Of a DNA stretch of 45,931 bases, positions 16,597 to 23,112 are shown piece by piece. The stretch comes from Bacilli bacterium. Lineage in GTDB: Bacteria; Bacillota_I; Bacilli_A; RFN20; CAG-826. How positions within the stretch are numbered: the stretch's first letter is position 1; every line of letters begins with the position of its first letter. Below the pieces are notes generated by a model, which was not told where the DNA came from, did not search any database, and saw only the letters and a program-made list of their open reading frames with translations. The stretch is from positions 1-45,931 of the forward strand of contig JAFSNY010000038.1 in assembly GCA_017447305.1 (NCBI GenBank), in the 5' to 3' direction. The position numbers and the translations under genes were made by a program.

Positions 16597-17277
16597 ATGG
16601 AAAAACTCGATGCTTATCTATCTTTGGCTAATCTATTTCATCAATATGGATGGAAACTTTATCTCGTTGGAGGATCAGTTAGAGATTATCTTTTGTTTGA
16701 TGAATTTAACGACCTTGATGTAGTAAGTGACGCGACCCCTGACGATATCGCTAAATTCTTTAAAGAGAGAGCATCATATAACTTTAAAAAGTATGGCGCG
16801 GTCACCCTATACTTTAAATCATATAAATTTGATGTCACAACATTAAGAAAAGAAAGCAATTATCTCGATAGTAGACATCCAAAACAAATCGAATTTGTCA
16901 AAGATTTAGATATCGATGTAAAAAGACGTGATTTCACGATTAACGCTCTCTACATGGATGATAAATTAAAAATCTACGATTATGTTGATGGTGTTAATGA
17001 CCTTAACAACAAAATAATTAGGATGATTGGTGACCCATTAACTAGAATCAAAGAAGACCCTCTCCGCATCCTAAGAGCGATTCGTTTTAAAGAAACTTTA
17101 AATTTTGAAATAGAAGAAGAATTAGAAAAGGTTATAAAAGAAAATATTTCCTTATTAGATAATCTCAACAAAGAGAAAATCAAAGAGGAAATAAGAAAAA
17201 TGAACAAAGATAAGAACGCACTAATTCCTCTTTTTGATGAATTTCATATCACTTATCTTATAGATATGATAAATTAA
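16597..17277 (+). CDS. cca: CCA-adding / poly(A) polymerase family protein, short form
   Basis: Class II tRNA nucleotidyltransferases add CCA to tRNA 3' ends. The head and neck are present: LYLVGGSVRDYLL (21-33), the metal-binding DLDVV (39-43), RRDFTINALYMD (110-121) and the nucleotide-selecting EDPLRILRAIRF (153-164). The protein then ends at residue 226, whereas Bacillus-type enzymes have about 400; the body and tail domains that hold tRNA are missing. The next gene starts 9 bases later in unrelated sequence, so no frameshifted remainder is present here. There is no SD; a weak -10 (TAACAT, 16585-16590) sits 6 bases before the ATG, suggesting a leaderless mRNA. A poly(A) polymerase role is an alternative. 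Confidence 0.85.
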   Translation: MEKLDAYLSLANLFHQYGWKLYLVGGSVRDYLLFDEFNDLDVVSDATPDDIAKFFKERASYNFKKYGAVTLYFKSYKFDVTTLRKESNYLDSRHPKQIEFVKDLDIDVKRRDFTINALYMDDKLKIYDYVDGVNDLNNKIIRMIGDPLTRIKEDPLRILRAIRFKETLNFEIEEELEKVIKENISLLDNLNKEKIKEEIRKMNKDKNALIPLFDEFHITYLIDMIN

Positions 17278-17286
17278 TAAACACTT

Positions 17287-17937
17287 ATGGTATCCGAAGC
17301 AATTGATTTCCGTTATCTCCTTATTGATAACTATAAAAGACTTAAGATTAGCGAAGAAGAACTCGCCACTCTTTTAGTCATCGATTTATTAATCGGACAA
17401 GGTAATCCGTTTATCACTGCTGATTTACTTGCTTTAAAAATGTCTCTTAAAAGCGAAGCGATTGATAAAGTCCTCGCTACTTTACTAAAAAAAGGATTAA
17501 TCGATTATGTTGTCGCTGGGAATAAAACAGTTACAACTTTAGAGCCATTAATAAAGAAACTATATCGCGAATTTCAACTATCTCTTGCTGAAGAGCAACA
17601 AGCAAGTAGTGATCGCGAAATGAAAGAAAAATTAGAAAACATTTATTCCGCCTTCCAAAAGTTACTCGGAAGAAGTCTTTCACCTCTTGAAATATCTAAG
17701 ATTAGAGAATGGGTGTCCTATGGATATTCTGATGAAATGATTATCGCCGCTTTAAAAGAAGCTCTCTCTAAAGGAAAGAAATCCTTAAAGAGTGTTGATA
17801 AAATCCTTTTGCAGTGGTTAGCGAGAGACGATATTGAAAGTGATGGTCACACCACTGTTAACGAAGATTGGAATAAAAACTTAGAAGAGACCATTCGTAT
17901 CGCTAAAACCCCATGGATTGATGATGATGACAAATAA
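17287..17937 (+). CDS. dnaD: DnaD-like replication initiation protein
   Basis: DnaD helps load the replicative helicase in Bacillota. The 216-residue protein has an N-terminal winged-helix-like region (about 1-95, FITADLLALKM...KGLIDYVV) and a C-terminal DnaD/DnaB-II domain (about 115-180) with LLGRSLSPLEISKIREWVS and IIAALKEALSKGKKSLKSVDKILLQWL, where family members have the YxxxIL motif; the Tyr here is Val-Asp. The C-terminal tail is acidic. It overlaps nth, the same pair order as in B. subtilis dnaD-nth, which supports the assignment. No clear SD. Confidence 0.88.
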   Translation: MVSEAIDFRYLLIDNYKRLKISEEELATLLVIDLLIGQGNPFITADLLALKMSLKSEAIDKVLATLLKKGLIDYVVAGNKTVTTLEPLIKKLYREFQLSLAEEQQASSDREMKEKLENIYSAFQKLLGRSLSPLEISKIREWVSYGYSDEMIIAALKEALSKGKKSLKSVDKILLQWLARDDIESDGHTTVNEDWNKNLEETIRIAKTPWIDDDDK

Positions 17938-18553
17938 AGAAAAAATTACTTTAATCACGTCTTTCCTGGATGAATTATTTCCTAATGTCGGCTGTGAACT
18001 TCATTATCAAAAGGATTATGAACTCGTTATCGCCGTTATGCTTTCCGCTCAAACTACCGATAAATCAGTGAATCAAGTCACTGATGTTTTATTTAAGAAA
18101 TACCAAACTCTCGATGAACTTGATAATGCTCCATTAGAGGATATTGAAAACATTATTAAATCAATTGGTTTATATCAAAACAAAGCCAAGAATTTAAAAG
18201 GCATCGTTCATAAGTTAATTCATGTATTCAACTACGTTGTCCCTGCGGACAAAGATTTATTAATGACTCTTCCAGGTGTGGGAAACAAAACCGCAGGAGT
18301 TATTCGAGCGGAAATCTTTAAAATTCCAGAATTTCCTGTTGATACCCATGTTGAAAGAATCGCTAAACGCCTCTCTTTAGCGAGTCCTAACGACACTCCG
18401 TTAGAAGTGGAGATGAAATTAAAGAAGAAATTCCCAAAAGAAAGATGGATTAAATCCCATCATCAATTTATTCATTTTGGAAGATATTTTTGTAAGGCTC
18501 AAAAGCCAAATTGTCAGTCTTGTAAAATCAAAAATATATGCAAAAACGCATAG
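17921..18553 (+). CDS. nth: Endonuclease III, base-excision repair glycosylase
   Basis: Nth removes oxidised pyrimidines and nicks the abasic site. The protein is about 210 residues, with the helix-hairpin-helix LPGVGNKTAGVI containing the catalytic Lys and VDTHVERIAKRL containing the catalytic Asp. The C-terminal [4Fe-4S] loop is canonical Cx6Cx2Cx5C (CKAQKPNCQSCKIKNIC). Three consecutive ATGs (17921, 17924, 17927) are possible starts and none has an SD; the first is given. It begins inside dnaD. Its TAG stop touches the stop of the converging recU with no base between. Confidence 0.95.
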   Translation: MMMTNKEKITLITSFLDELFPNVGCELHYQKDYELVIAVMLSAQTTDKSVNQVTDVLFKKYQTLDELDNAPLEDIENIIKSIGLYQNKAKNLKGIVHKLIHVFNYVVPADKDLLMTLPGVGNKTAGVIRAEIFKIPEFPVDTHVERIAKRLSLASPNDTPLEVEMKLKKKFPKERWIKSHHQFIHFGRYFCKAQKPNCQSCKIKNICKNA

Positions 18554-19156
18554 TTATTTAGAAAAATACATCGTATCTATCGCTTCAATAAGATGAAGTC
18601 TAGGCATATAACCAATCTCAATTAAACACCCATTCTTTTTCACTTCTTCATAAGGAATGGATTTTCTTTTTCCGCTCCCATAATAATTAATGACGTATTC
18701 GCTATCTAAAAGATAGATTTCATCTCTAAGTTGGAAGGAAATAACAAAGAAAGCAATACCTCCGTGGAGCTTAACTTTCTTTAGATGAACGATTTGGTGA
18801 TCGGTGATATTTGCAAGTGGGAATGAGGTCTTATTTTTTGTGTTCTTAGCCTCAAAATCGATATACATCCCCCGATAAATACCATTATAGTCGGTGGTTG
18901 ACTGCTCTTCAAAATAAGCATCGATAATCTTCGCGCCATGAGAATAATCAACCTTCACAATGTTTATAGGGGTTGGTCTTTTATATATCAAAGCGATGTT
19001 TTGTTCGCGGTAATATTCTAAAGAGATATTGATATCATTTTCGAGATTCATCCCTCGATTGGCCGCAGATAAAGAAATCTCCTCAGAGGTTCTCTTTTTC
19101 TTTCTTTCAACTTTTGCTTGATGTTCAAAAGCCTTGCCGTTTGGGTATCTAATCAT
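18554..19156 (-). CDS. recU: RecU, Holliday junction resolvase
   Basis: RecU cuts four-way junctions during recombination and assists RecA in Bacillota. The 200-residue protein shows NRGMNLENDIN (33-43), YKRPTPINIVKVDY (58-71), the active-site run STTDYNGIYRGMYIDFEAK (86-104; Asp89, Glu102 and Lys104 are the likely catalytic residues) and DHQIVHL. It overlaps the upstream exonuclease by 4 bases (ATGA), so the two form an operon. In B. subtilis recU is paired with ponA; ponA is not here. Confidence 0.96.
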   Translation of the reverse strand: MIRYPNGKAFEHQAKVERKKKRTSEEISLSAANRGMNLENDINISLEYYREQNIALIYKRPTPINIVKVDYSHGAKIIDAYFEEQSTTDYNGIYRGMYIDFEAKNTKNKTSFPLANITDHQIVHLKKVKLHGGIAFFVISFQLRDEIYLLDSEYVINYYGSGKRKSIPYEEVKKNGCLIEIGYMPRLHLIEAIDTMYFSK

Positions 19157-19887
19157 TCGAGATCCTTTTCGATTTCTTCTCTTAAATCGGATATATCAAC
19201 GCTTTTTCCTTCTGAAATCATTTTAAATAAGACGAGAAGTGGACGAGGCATTTTACTATAACGAAGGATGACACTTTCATATTCTCTGCAAAGAATATCT
19301 TTTCTTTTAAGGAAAGCATCATATAAATATGCGAGGTTAAGCGCATCCATCGCTGGGTCATGAAGTGGTTCTGCTAAAGTGATTTCAAATAATTGGCACG
19401 CTTTCATCAATGAAATACGATTACCATTCTCATCTAAAACGAAATTGTCAAAGAAATTAGCGAAATCAAAATAGTTCTTTTGAATTTGATGACAAATCTC
19501 TACCGGCCACTTCAAATTTCTCGCGATAGTTTGATTTAAAAATCTCATATCAGAGTTGCTATATGACACAAAGAGTGATTTTTTAAACGCTAAACCGCAG
19601 TACTTCTTCAGTTCTTCCATTGCTTCCTTAAAGAAGACGCCTTTTTCTTTTAATATTTCATCGGTAATCCCTGTTAAATTGCTAACATAATTACCCACTC
19701 TTGAATTGGCTTTCACATAAATATGGAAAGGTTTTTTCATTTTCTTGATCGTGCCATCTTTGTTTAAAGAAGCGATAACCGCACCAATCGCGATAATCTC
19801 TTGTGTTCTCTCTGTCCCTTCAAAATCGATGAAGGTGATATAGTGACGATGACTTAAAATTTTTTGAATTTCTTTCATAAACGACAT
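19153..19887 (-). CDS. DEDDh 3'-5' exonuclease (DnaQ/KapD-like)
   Basis: The DEDDh exonuclease residues are all visible: DFEGT (Asp21, Glu23), YSNSDMRFL (Asp113) and HDPAMDALNLAYLY (His176, Asp181). It is a stand-alone nuclease without polymerase or helicase parts, closest in look to KapD-type proteins; its substrate (DNA ends or RNA) cannot be told. The ATG at 19887 (MSFMKEIQ) gives 244 residues, but ATG 19878 is equally possible because a TATAAT (minus, 19889-19894) ends only 11 bases before it. It is the first gene of a two-gene unit with recU, which hints at a DNA repair role. Confidence 0.85.
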   Translation of the reverse strand: MSFMKEIQKILSHRHYITFIDFEGTERTQEIIAIGAVIASLNKDGTIKKMKKPFHIYVKANSRVGNYVSNLTGITDEILKEKGVFFKEAMEELKKYCGLAFKKSLFVSYSNSDMRFLNQTIARNLKWPVEICHQIQKNYFDFANFFDNFVLDENGNRISLMKACQLFEITLAEPLHDPAMDALNLAYLYDAFLKRKDILCREYESVILRYSKMPRPLLVLFKMISEGKSVDISDLREEIEKDLE

Positions 19888-19928
19888 GATTATATCATCC
19901 CACCATTTTTTATGAAATAGAAAAAGAA

Positions 19929-19957
19929 TTGAAAGCACAAAGTCGTTAATATAAAAT
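19929..19957 (+). promoter_or_regulatory. Promoter of gpsB
   Basis: TTGAAA (19929-19934), 17 bases, TAAAAT (19952-19957); SD AAGGAG follows before the ATG. Confidence 0.7.
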
Positions 19958-19974
19958 ATTAAGGAGATTTCGAT

Positions 19975-20337
19975 ATGCCTTTAAAACTTAAACTAACATC
20001 ACAAGCTCTATTAGAGAAACAATTCCAAGGTTCAACCCCTGGATATAATCCCCTCCAAGTCGATGAATTCATTGATCGTATAATCAAAGATTATCGTCTT
20101 GTTGAAGCCAATGTTTTGATGTTAAAAAAGGATGTTAATGATCTTAACAAACAAATATCAGATTTAAGTGAAGCGAATCGAAAACTCGAGATGGATAACA
20201 TTAAATACAAATCACGTCTCTCTAACATTAAAGAAGGAGATAACGTGACAAGTGAGAATGTTGAACTTCTCAAAAGGATTAATGCCCTAGAAAAATTCAT
20301 TTATGAAAAAGGGTATGATCCCACTAAAATCAAATAA
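19975..20337 (+). CDS. gpsB: GpsB/DivIVA-family cell division protein
   Basis: GpsB is a coiled-coil adaptor that binds the inner membrane and peptidoglycan synthases at the division site. The 120-residue protein has the conserved N-terminal membrane-binding segment with FQGSTPGYNPLQVDEFIDRIIKDY (17-40), followed by a coiled coil (about 41-110). GpsB rather than full DivIVA is inferred from the short length and the position directly before rnpB, as in Bacillus. It has its own promoter and a strong SD. The stop codon directly abuts the RNase P RNA. Confidence 0.9.
   Translation: MPLKLKLTSQALLEKQFQGSTPGYNPLQVDEFIDRIIKDYRLVEANVLMLKKDVNDLNKQISDLSEANRKLEMDNIKYKSRLSNIKEGDNVTSENVELLKRINALEKFIYEKGYDPTKIK
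20325..20330 (+). promoter_or_regulatory. Probable -10 box of rnpB inside gpsB
   Basis: TAAAAT ends 7 bases before the first base of the RNase P RNA (20338). The -35 is poor (TTATGA at 20301, 18-base spacing). The box lies in the last gpsB codons. Confidence 0.45.
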
Positions 20338-20688
20338 CTTTCGATTCAGGCGATAGCTGGCTATTTATTAGTTAGAGGAAAGTCCATGCTCGCACAGACT
20401 GTGATGTCTGTAGTGATTGCGCTAACGGAATCAATAACGTTAGGGATGCAGGAGTGCATTACGGCGGATACTAAACCTAAAAAGAAATTCATGGTTGAGG
20501 TCCTTAAGGTGCCACAGTGACGAAGTTCCATAGAAATATGGAAGTGGAACGTTGGTAAACCCCACAAGCGAGAAACCCAAATTTGGTAGGGGAAGCGACA
20601 AGAGAGAACCGAATCTTACGTTGCAAGTATAACTTAGATAAATTATCGTCCTAGACAAAACATGGCTTATCGAATCGAACACTCATTT
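20338..20688 (+). ncRNA. rnpB: RNase P RNA, type B
   Basis: This is the catalytic RNA that trims tRNA 5' leaders. Universal segments are present: AGAGGAAAGTCCATGCTCGC (CR-I), CAGTGACGAAG, GTGGAACG..GGTAAACCCC, GCGAGAAACCCAAATTTGG and the 3' ACAAAACATGGCTTA (CR-V). The layout with CAGTGACGAAG and AAACCCAAATTTGGTAGGGG is the Bacillus (type B) form. Terminal helix P1 is TTCGATTC (20340-20347) with GAATCGAA (20672-20679). At about 345 nt it is a little shorter than the Bacillus RNA. Exact ends are estimated. Confidence 0.95.
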
Positions 20689-20705
20689 AAAAGAGAACTA
20701 TTATT

Positions 20706-21815
20706 ATGAACACACCAACCAAAATCACCGTAACTAGAATCATCGCTATTATCTTGATGATTATTACTTTATTTGTTCTTTCTTTCTTCAAGGATTTAAA
20801 CATCCTAATGTTTGGAAATTCAGGCATTAACCTTGTCTATTTCATCGTCTTTATCATCTTTGTTATCGCATCCTTTACCGATTTCTTAGATGGATATTTA
20901 GCAAGAAAGAATAACCAAGTAACAGATTTAGGTAAGTTCTTAGATCCTGTAGCAGATAAGCTTTTGATCAACTCAATGGTCATTTTCCTTGTCGCTCCAG
21001 CATTCTTTTCTCCTTACTTAAAAGATAATCAATTAGCGTTCAGTGGATGGTGCGCAATTATCTTAATCGCTAGAGATATCGTTGTTGACGCTTTAAGATT
21101 CATCGCTGCTAGAAAGAAAGTTGTCATTGCTGCAAACATCTTTGGAAAGATGAAAACAGTGTTAGAAATGGTCGCTATTTCATTAGTCTTGTTAAATGGT
21201 TGGCCATTCATCTATTTCGACGCTGATTGGGGATTCTTTAGAATCGCTAATATCATCGTCTATCTTGCAACCTTTGTTTCTTTATTATCCGGAATCATCT
21301 ATGTTGTTCAAAACAGAAACGTCTTTAAAGAAGATCAATCTAAAGAAATTAATGATGAAATTAAACCTATCTTAATGGATAGAAAACAAACTATCGGCTC
21401 CATCGAATCATTTACCGGTGGACAATTTGCTGAAACAATCACATCCTTCGCAGGCGCCTCTAATTATTATAAAGGCACGATCGTGACATATGCGACAGAA
21501 CTAAAAGCTTTGCTTTTAGATATTGATAATGATATAATAAATAAGCACGGAGTAGTCTCTAAAGAAGTCGCCGAACTCATGGCGATACGAGGAAGAGAAA
21601 AACTCAAAGTTAATTACTGCGTGTCATTTACTGGTAATGCTGGTCCAAGTGCGATGGAAGGAAAACCAGTTGGTGAAGTCTATATTTCTGTTGCTTCCGC
21701 TCAAGGAGTCAAAACTCTATCCTTAAATCTCGAAGGAAAGCGTGAAGAAATTCAAAGAAAAGGAGTCCTAGAAGGACTCAAACTTCTCAAAGAAGAAATT
21801 TTGAAAAATAATTAA
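20706..21815 (+). CDS. pgsA: Fusion: PgsA (phosphatidylglycerophosphate synthase) + CinA C-terminal (PncC) domain
   Basis: One uninterrupted frame of 369 residues joins two proteins that are neighbours in other Bacilli. Residues 1-205 are PgsA, a membrane enzyme joining CDP-diacylglycerol and glycerol-3-phosphate: the CDP-alcohol phosphotransferase motif is complete (D59, D62-G63, A66-R67, G76, D80, D84) and about five hydrophobic segments are seen. After a charged linker (206-227), residues 228-366 are the CinA C-terminal/nicotinamide-nucleotide deamidase domain: [59 protein letters not shown]. The N-terminal MoCF-like CinA domain is absent. The following gene is recA, as in the pgsA-cinA-recA order. 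The linker predicts a deamidase tethered to the inner membrane face. Confidence 0.92.
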   Translation: MNTPTKITVTRIIAIILMIITLFVLSFFKDLNILMFGNSGINLVYFIVFIIFVIASFTDFLDGYLARKNNQVTDLGKFLDPVADKLLINSMVIFLVAPAFFSPYLKDNQLAFSGWCAIILIARDIVVDALRFIAARKKVVIAANIFGKMKTVLEMVAISLVLLNGWPFIYFDADWGFFRIANIIVYLATFVSLLSGIIYVVQNRNVFKEDQSKEINDEIKPILMDRKQTIGSIESFTGGQFAETITSFAGASNYYKGTIVTYATELKALLLDIDNDIINKHGVVSKEVAELMAIRGREKLKVNYCVSFTGNAGPSAMEGKPVGEVYISVASAQGVKTLSLNLEGKREEIQRKGVLEGLKLLKEEILKNN

Positions 21816-21835
21816 AATTTTTTGGCGAAAAATCG
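21807..21835 (+). repeat. 29-base repeat, copy 1 (upstream of recA)
   Basis: This segment spans the pgsA stop codon and runs AATAATTAAAA, a T-run, GGCG, AAAAATCG. Copy 2 (30479-30507) differs by one base (GACG for GGCG). Here it includes the small inverted repeat GCGA-AAAA-TCGC and a possible -35 (TTGGCG, 21822-21827), but spacing to TATATA (21848) is 20 bases, long for a standard promoter. Confidence 0.7.
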
Positions 21836-21873
21836 CAATTCCGCACATATATATAAGTAGAGGTAAAAAACTT

Positions 21874-22881
21874 ATGGTAAAACAAAATGAAGAAAAACTC
21901 GACAAGAATGTCGCTCTTGAAGACACACTAAAAGAAATCCAAAAAGTCTTCGGAAAAGGTGCGGTCATGAAACTCGGTGACCGTGATGCGGTGGAAGTTG
22001 ATGTCATCCCAAGTGGCTCCCTTCTCATCGATGATGTTTTAGGTGTTGGTGGTTACCCTAGAGGAAGAATCATTGAAATCTTCGGACCAGAATCTTCTGG
22101 TAAAACCACTTTAGCTCTACACGCGATTGCGGAATGTCAAAAACAAGGAGGCCGCGCTGCCTTTGTTGATGCCGAACATGCGATTGATCCAGTCTATGCG
22201 AAAAATTTAGGCGTTGATATCGATGAATTAATCCTTTCTCAACCTGATAGTGGAGAGCAAGCATTAGAAATCGTTGAAATGCTCGCTTCTTCTAAAGCAA
22301 TCGATTTAATTATCGTTGATAGTGTTGCCGCTTTAGTTCCACAAGCCGAACTTGATGGCGTTATGGCGGATAACTCCGTTGGCTTGCAAGCTAGACTTAT
22401 GTCTAAAGCGATGAGAAAACTCGCTGGTGTTCTTAACAAAGCTGAATGCGCGATCATCTTCATCAACCAACTCAGAGAAAAAGTTGGAGTGATGTATGGA
22501 AACCCAGAAACCACTTCTGGTGGACGCGCTTTAAAATTCTATGCTTCAATTAGAATTGATATTCGCCGTGTTGATGCGATTAAAGCAGGCTCCGATATCG
22601 TTGGTAATACCTGCCGTATCAAAGTCGTTAAAAACAAAGTTGCCCCACCATTCAAACAATGTGAAATCGAAATCATCTATGGTAAGGGTATTTGCAAAGA
22701 AGGCGAGATCCTTGATAAGGCTGTAGAATTAGGGTTAATTAAAAAATCTGGTTCATGGTTCGAATATAAAGGAAGCAAGATTGCTCAAGGAAGAGAAGCC
22801 GCAAAAGATTACATCAAATCTCATGAAGAAGTCGAAGCGGAACTCGTCGAACTTATCAAAACTGGAGTTCAACCAAACTAA
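21874..22881 (+). CDS. recA: RecA recombinase
   Basis: RecA forms filaments on single-stranded DNA, performs strand exchange and triggers LexA-type cleavage. The 335-residue protein has Walker [10 protein letters not shown], the [20 protein letters not shown] core (loop L2 region), VDSVAAL as Walker B and a short C-terminal tail. The SD AGAGG lies ahead of the ATG. No SOS box of the Bacillus kind (GAAC-N4-GTTC) is visible upstream; instead a 29-base repeat shared with the fhs-ABC junction is there. A good terminator follows. RecU in the same window works with it. Confidence 0.97.
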   Translation: MVKQNEEKLDKNVALEDTLKEIQKVFGKGAVMKLGDRDAVEVDVIPSGSLLIDDVLGVGGYPRGRIIEIFGPESSGKTTLALHAIAECQKQGGRAAFVDAEHAIDPVYAKNLGVDIDELILSQPDSGEQALEIVEMLASSKAIDLIIVDSVAALVPQAELDGVMADNSVGLQARLMSKAMRKLAGVLNKAECAIIFINQLREKVGVMYGNPETTSGGRALKFYASIRIDIRRVDAIKAGSDIVGNTCRIKVVKNKVAPPFKQCEIEIIYGKGICKEGEILDKAVELGLIKKSGSWFEYKGSKIAQGREAAKDYIKSHEEVEAELVELIKTGVQPN

Positions 22882-22888
22882 TAAAATT

Positions 22889-22916
22889 CATCACCAAAAA
22901 AACGGTGATGTTTTTT
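22889..22916 (+). terminator. Terminator after recA
   Basis: CATCACC (22889-22895) / GGTGATG (22904-22910), loop of 8, then six T. Confidence 0.9.
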
Positions 22917-22917
22917 A

Positions 22918-22946
22918 TAGAAAAAAGAAGTCAAAGATTATATAAT
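22918..22946 (+). promoter_or_regulatory. Promoter of the rny leader
   Basis: TAGAAA (22918-22923), 17 bases, TATAAT (22941-22946). It lies directly after the recA terminator and would start the RNA near 22952, at the base of the structured leader. Confidence 0.5.
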
Positions 22947-22947
22947 T

Positions 22948-23017
22948 AGGGCGTACCTGTCGAAGGGTACTTACCTATAGATTTCTCTATTGAGAACCAA
23001 ATTCTCAGGCTCGTCCT
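22948..23017 (+). ncRNA. Candidate structured RNA: four-helix cloverleaf in the rny leader
   Basis: Four helices can be drawn. P1 is AGGGCG (22948-22953) with CGTCCT (23012-23017), one G-U pair. It encloses TACC/GGTA (22954-22957/22966-22969), ATAGA/TCTAT (22977-22981/22986-22990) and TGAGAA/TTCTCA (22991-22996/23002-23007). It is not a tRNA (no T-loop, no D-loop G pair, no CCA context) and matches no riboswitch class I know. It stands about 95 bases before rny. Either a cis-regulatory leader for RNase Y or a small RNA is possible. Confidence 0.45.
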
Positions 23018-23068
23018 GTTTATATATAACGTCAGAAATAATAATTTTTTGATGAATTAGGTAAATTT

Positions 23069-23093
23069 TAGCCTCGAAGAGGCTATATATAAT
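23069..23093 (+). promoter_or_regulatory. Hairpin with adjacent -10-like box just before rny
   Basis: TAGCCTC (23069-23075) pairs perfectly with GAGGCTA (23079-23085) around a GAA loop. It is followed by TATAAT (23088-23093), only 20 bases before the ATG. With no -35, the box may be a second promoter or may be fortuitous; the hairpin ends 12 bases before the SD. Confidence 0.5.
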
Positions 23094-23112
23094 ATAGAAA
23101 GAGGTAAAACAA

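Noticed and set aside
20361..20682. Two minus-strand open frames of 68 and 80 codons
   Set aside because: They lie on the RNase P RNA, have no family resemblance and no SD.
21816..21873. SOS (LexA) box upstream of recA
   Set aside because: No GAAC-N4-GTTC type dyad is present; only the shared repeat with CGA-N4-TCG was seen.
22948..23017. tRNA gene, because of the cloverleaf shape
   Set aside because: There is no T-loop consensus, no D-loop GG, the acceptor-like stem is 6 bp with a G-U pair, and the arm in the anticodon place has a 4-base loop.
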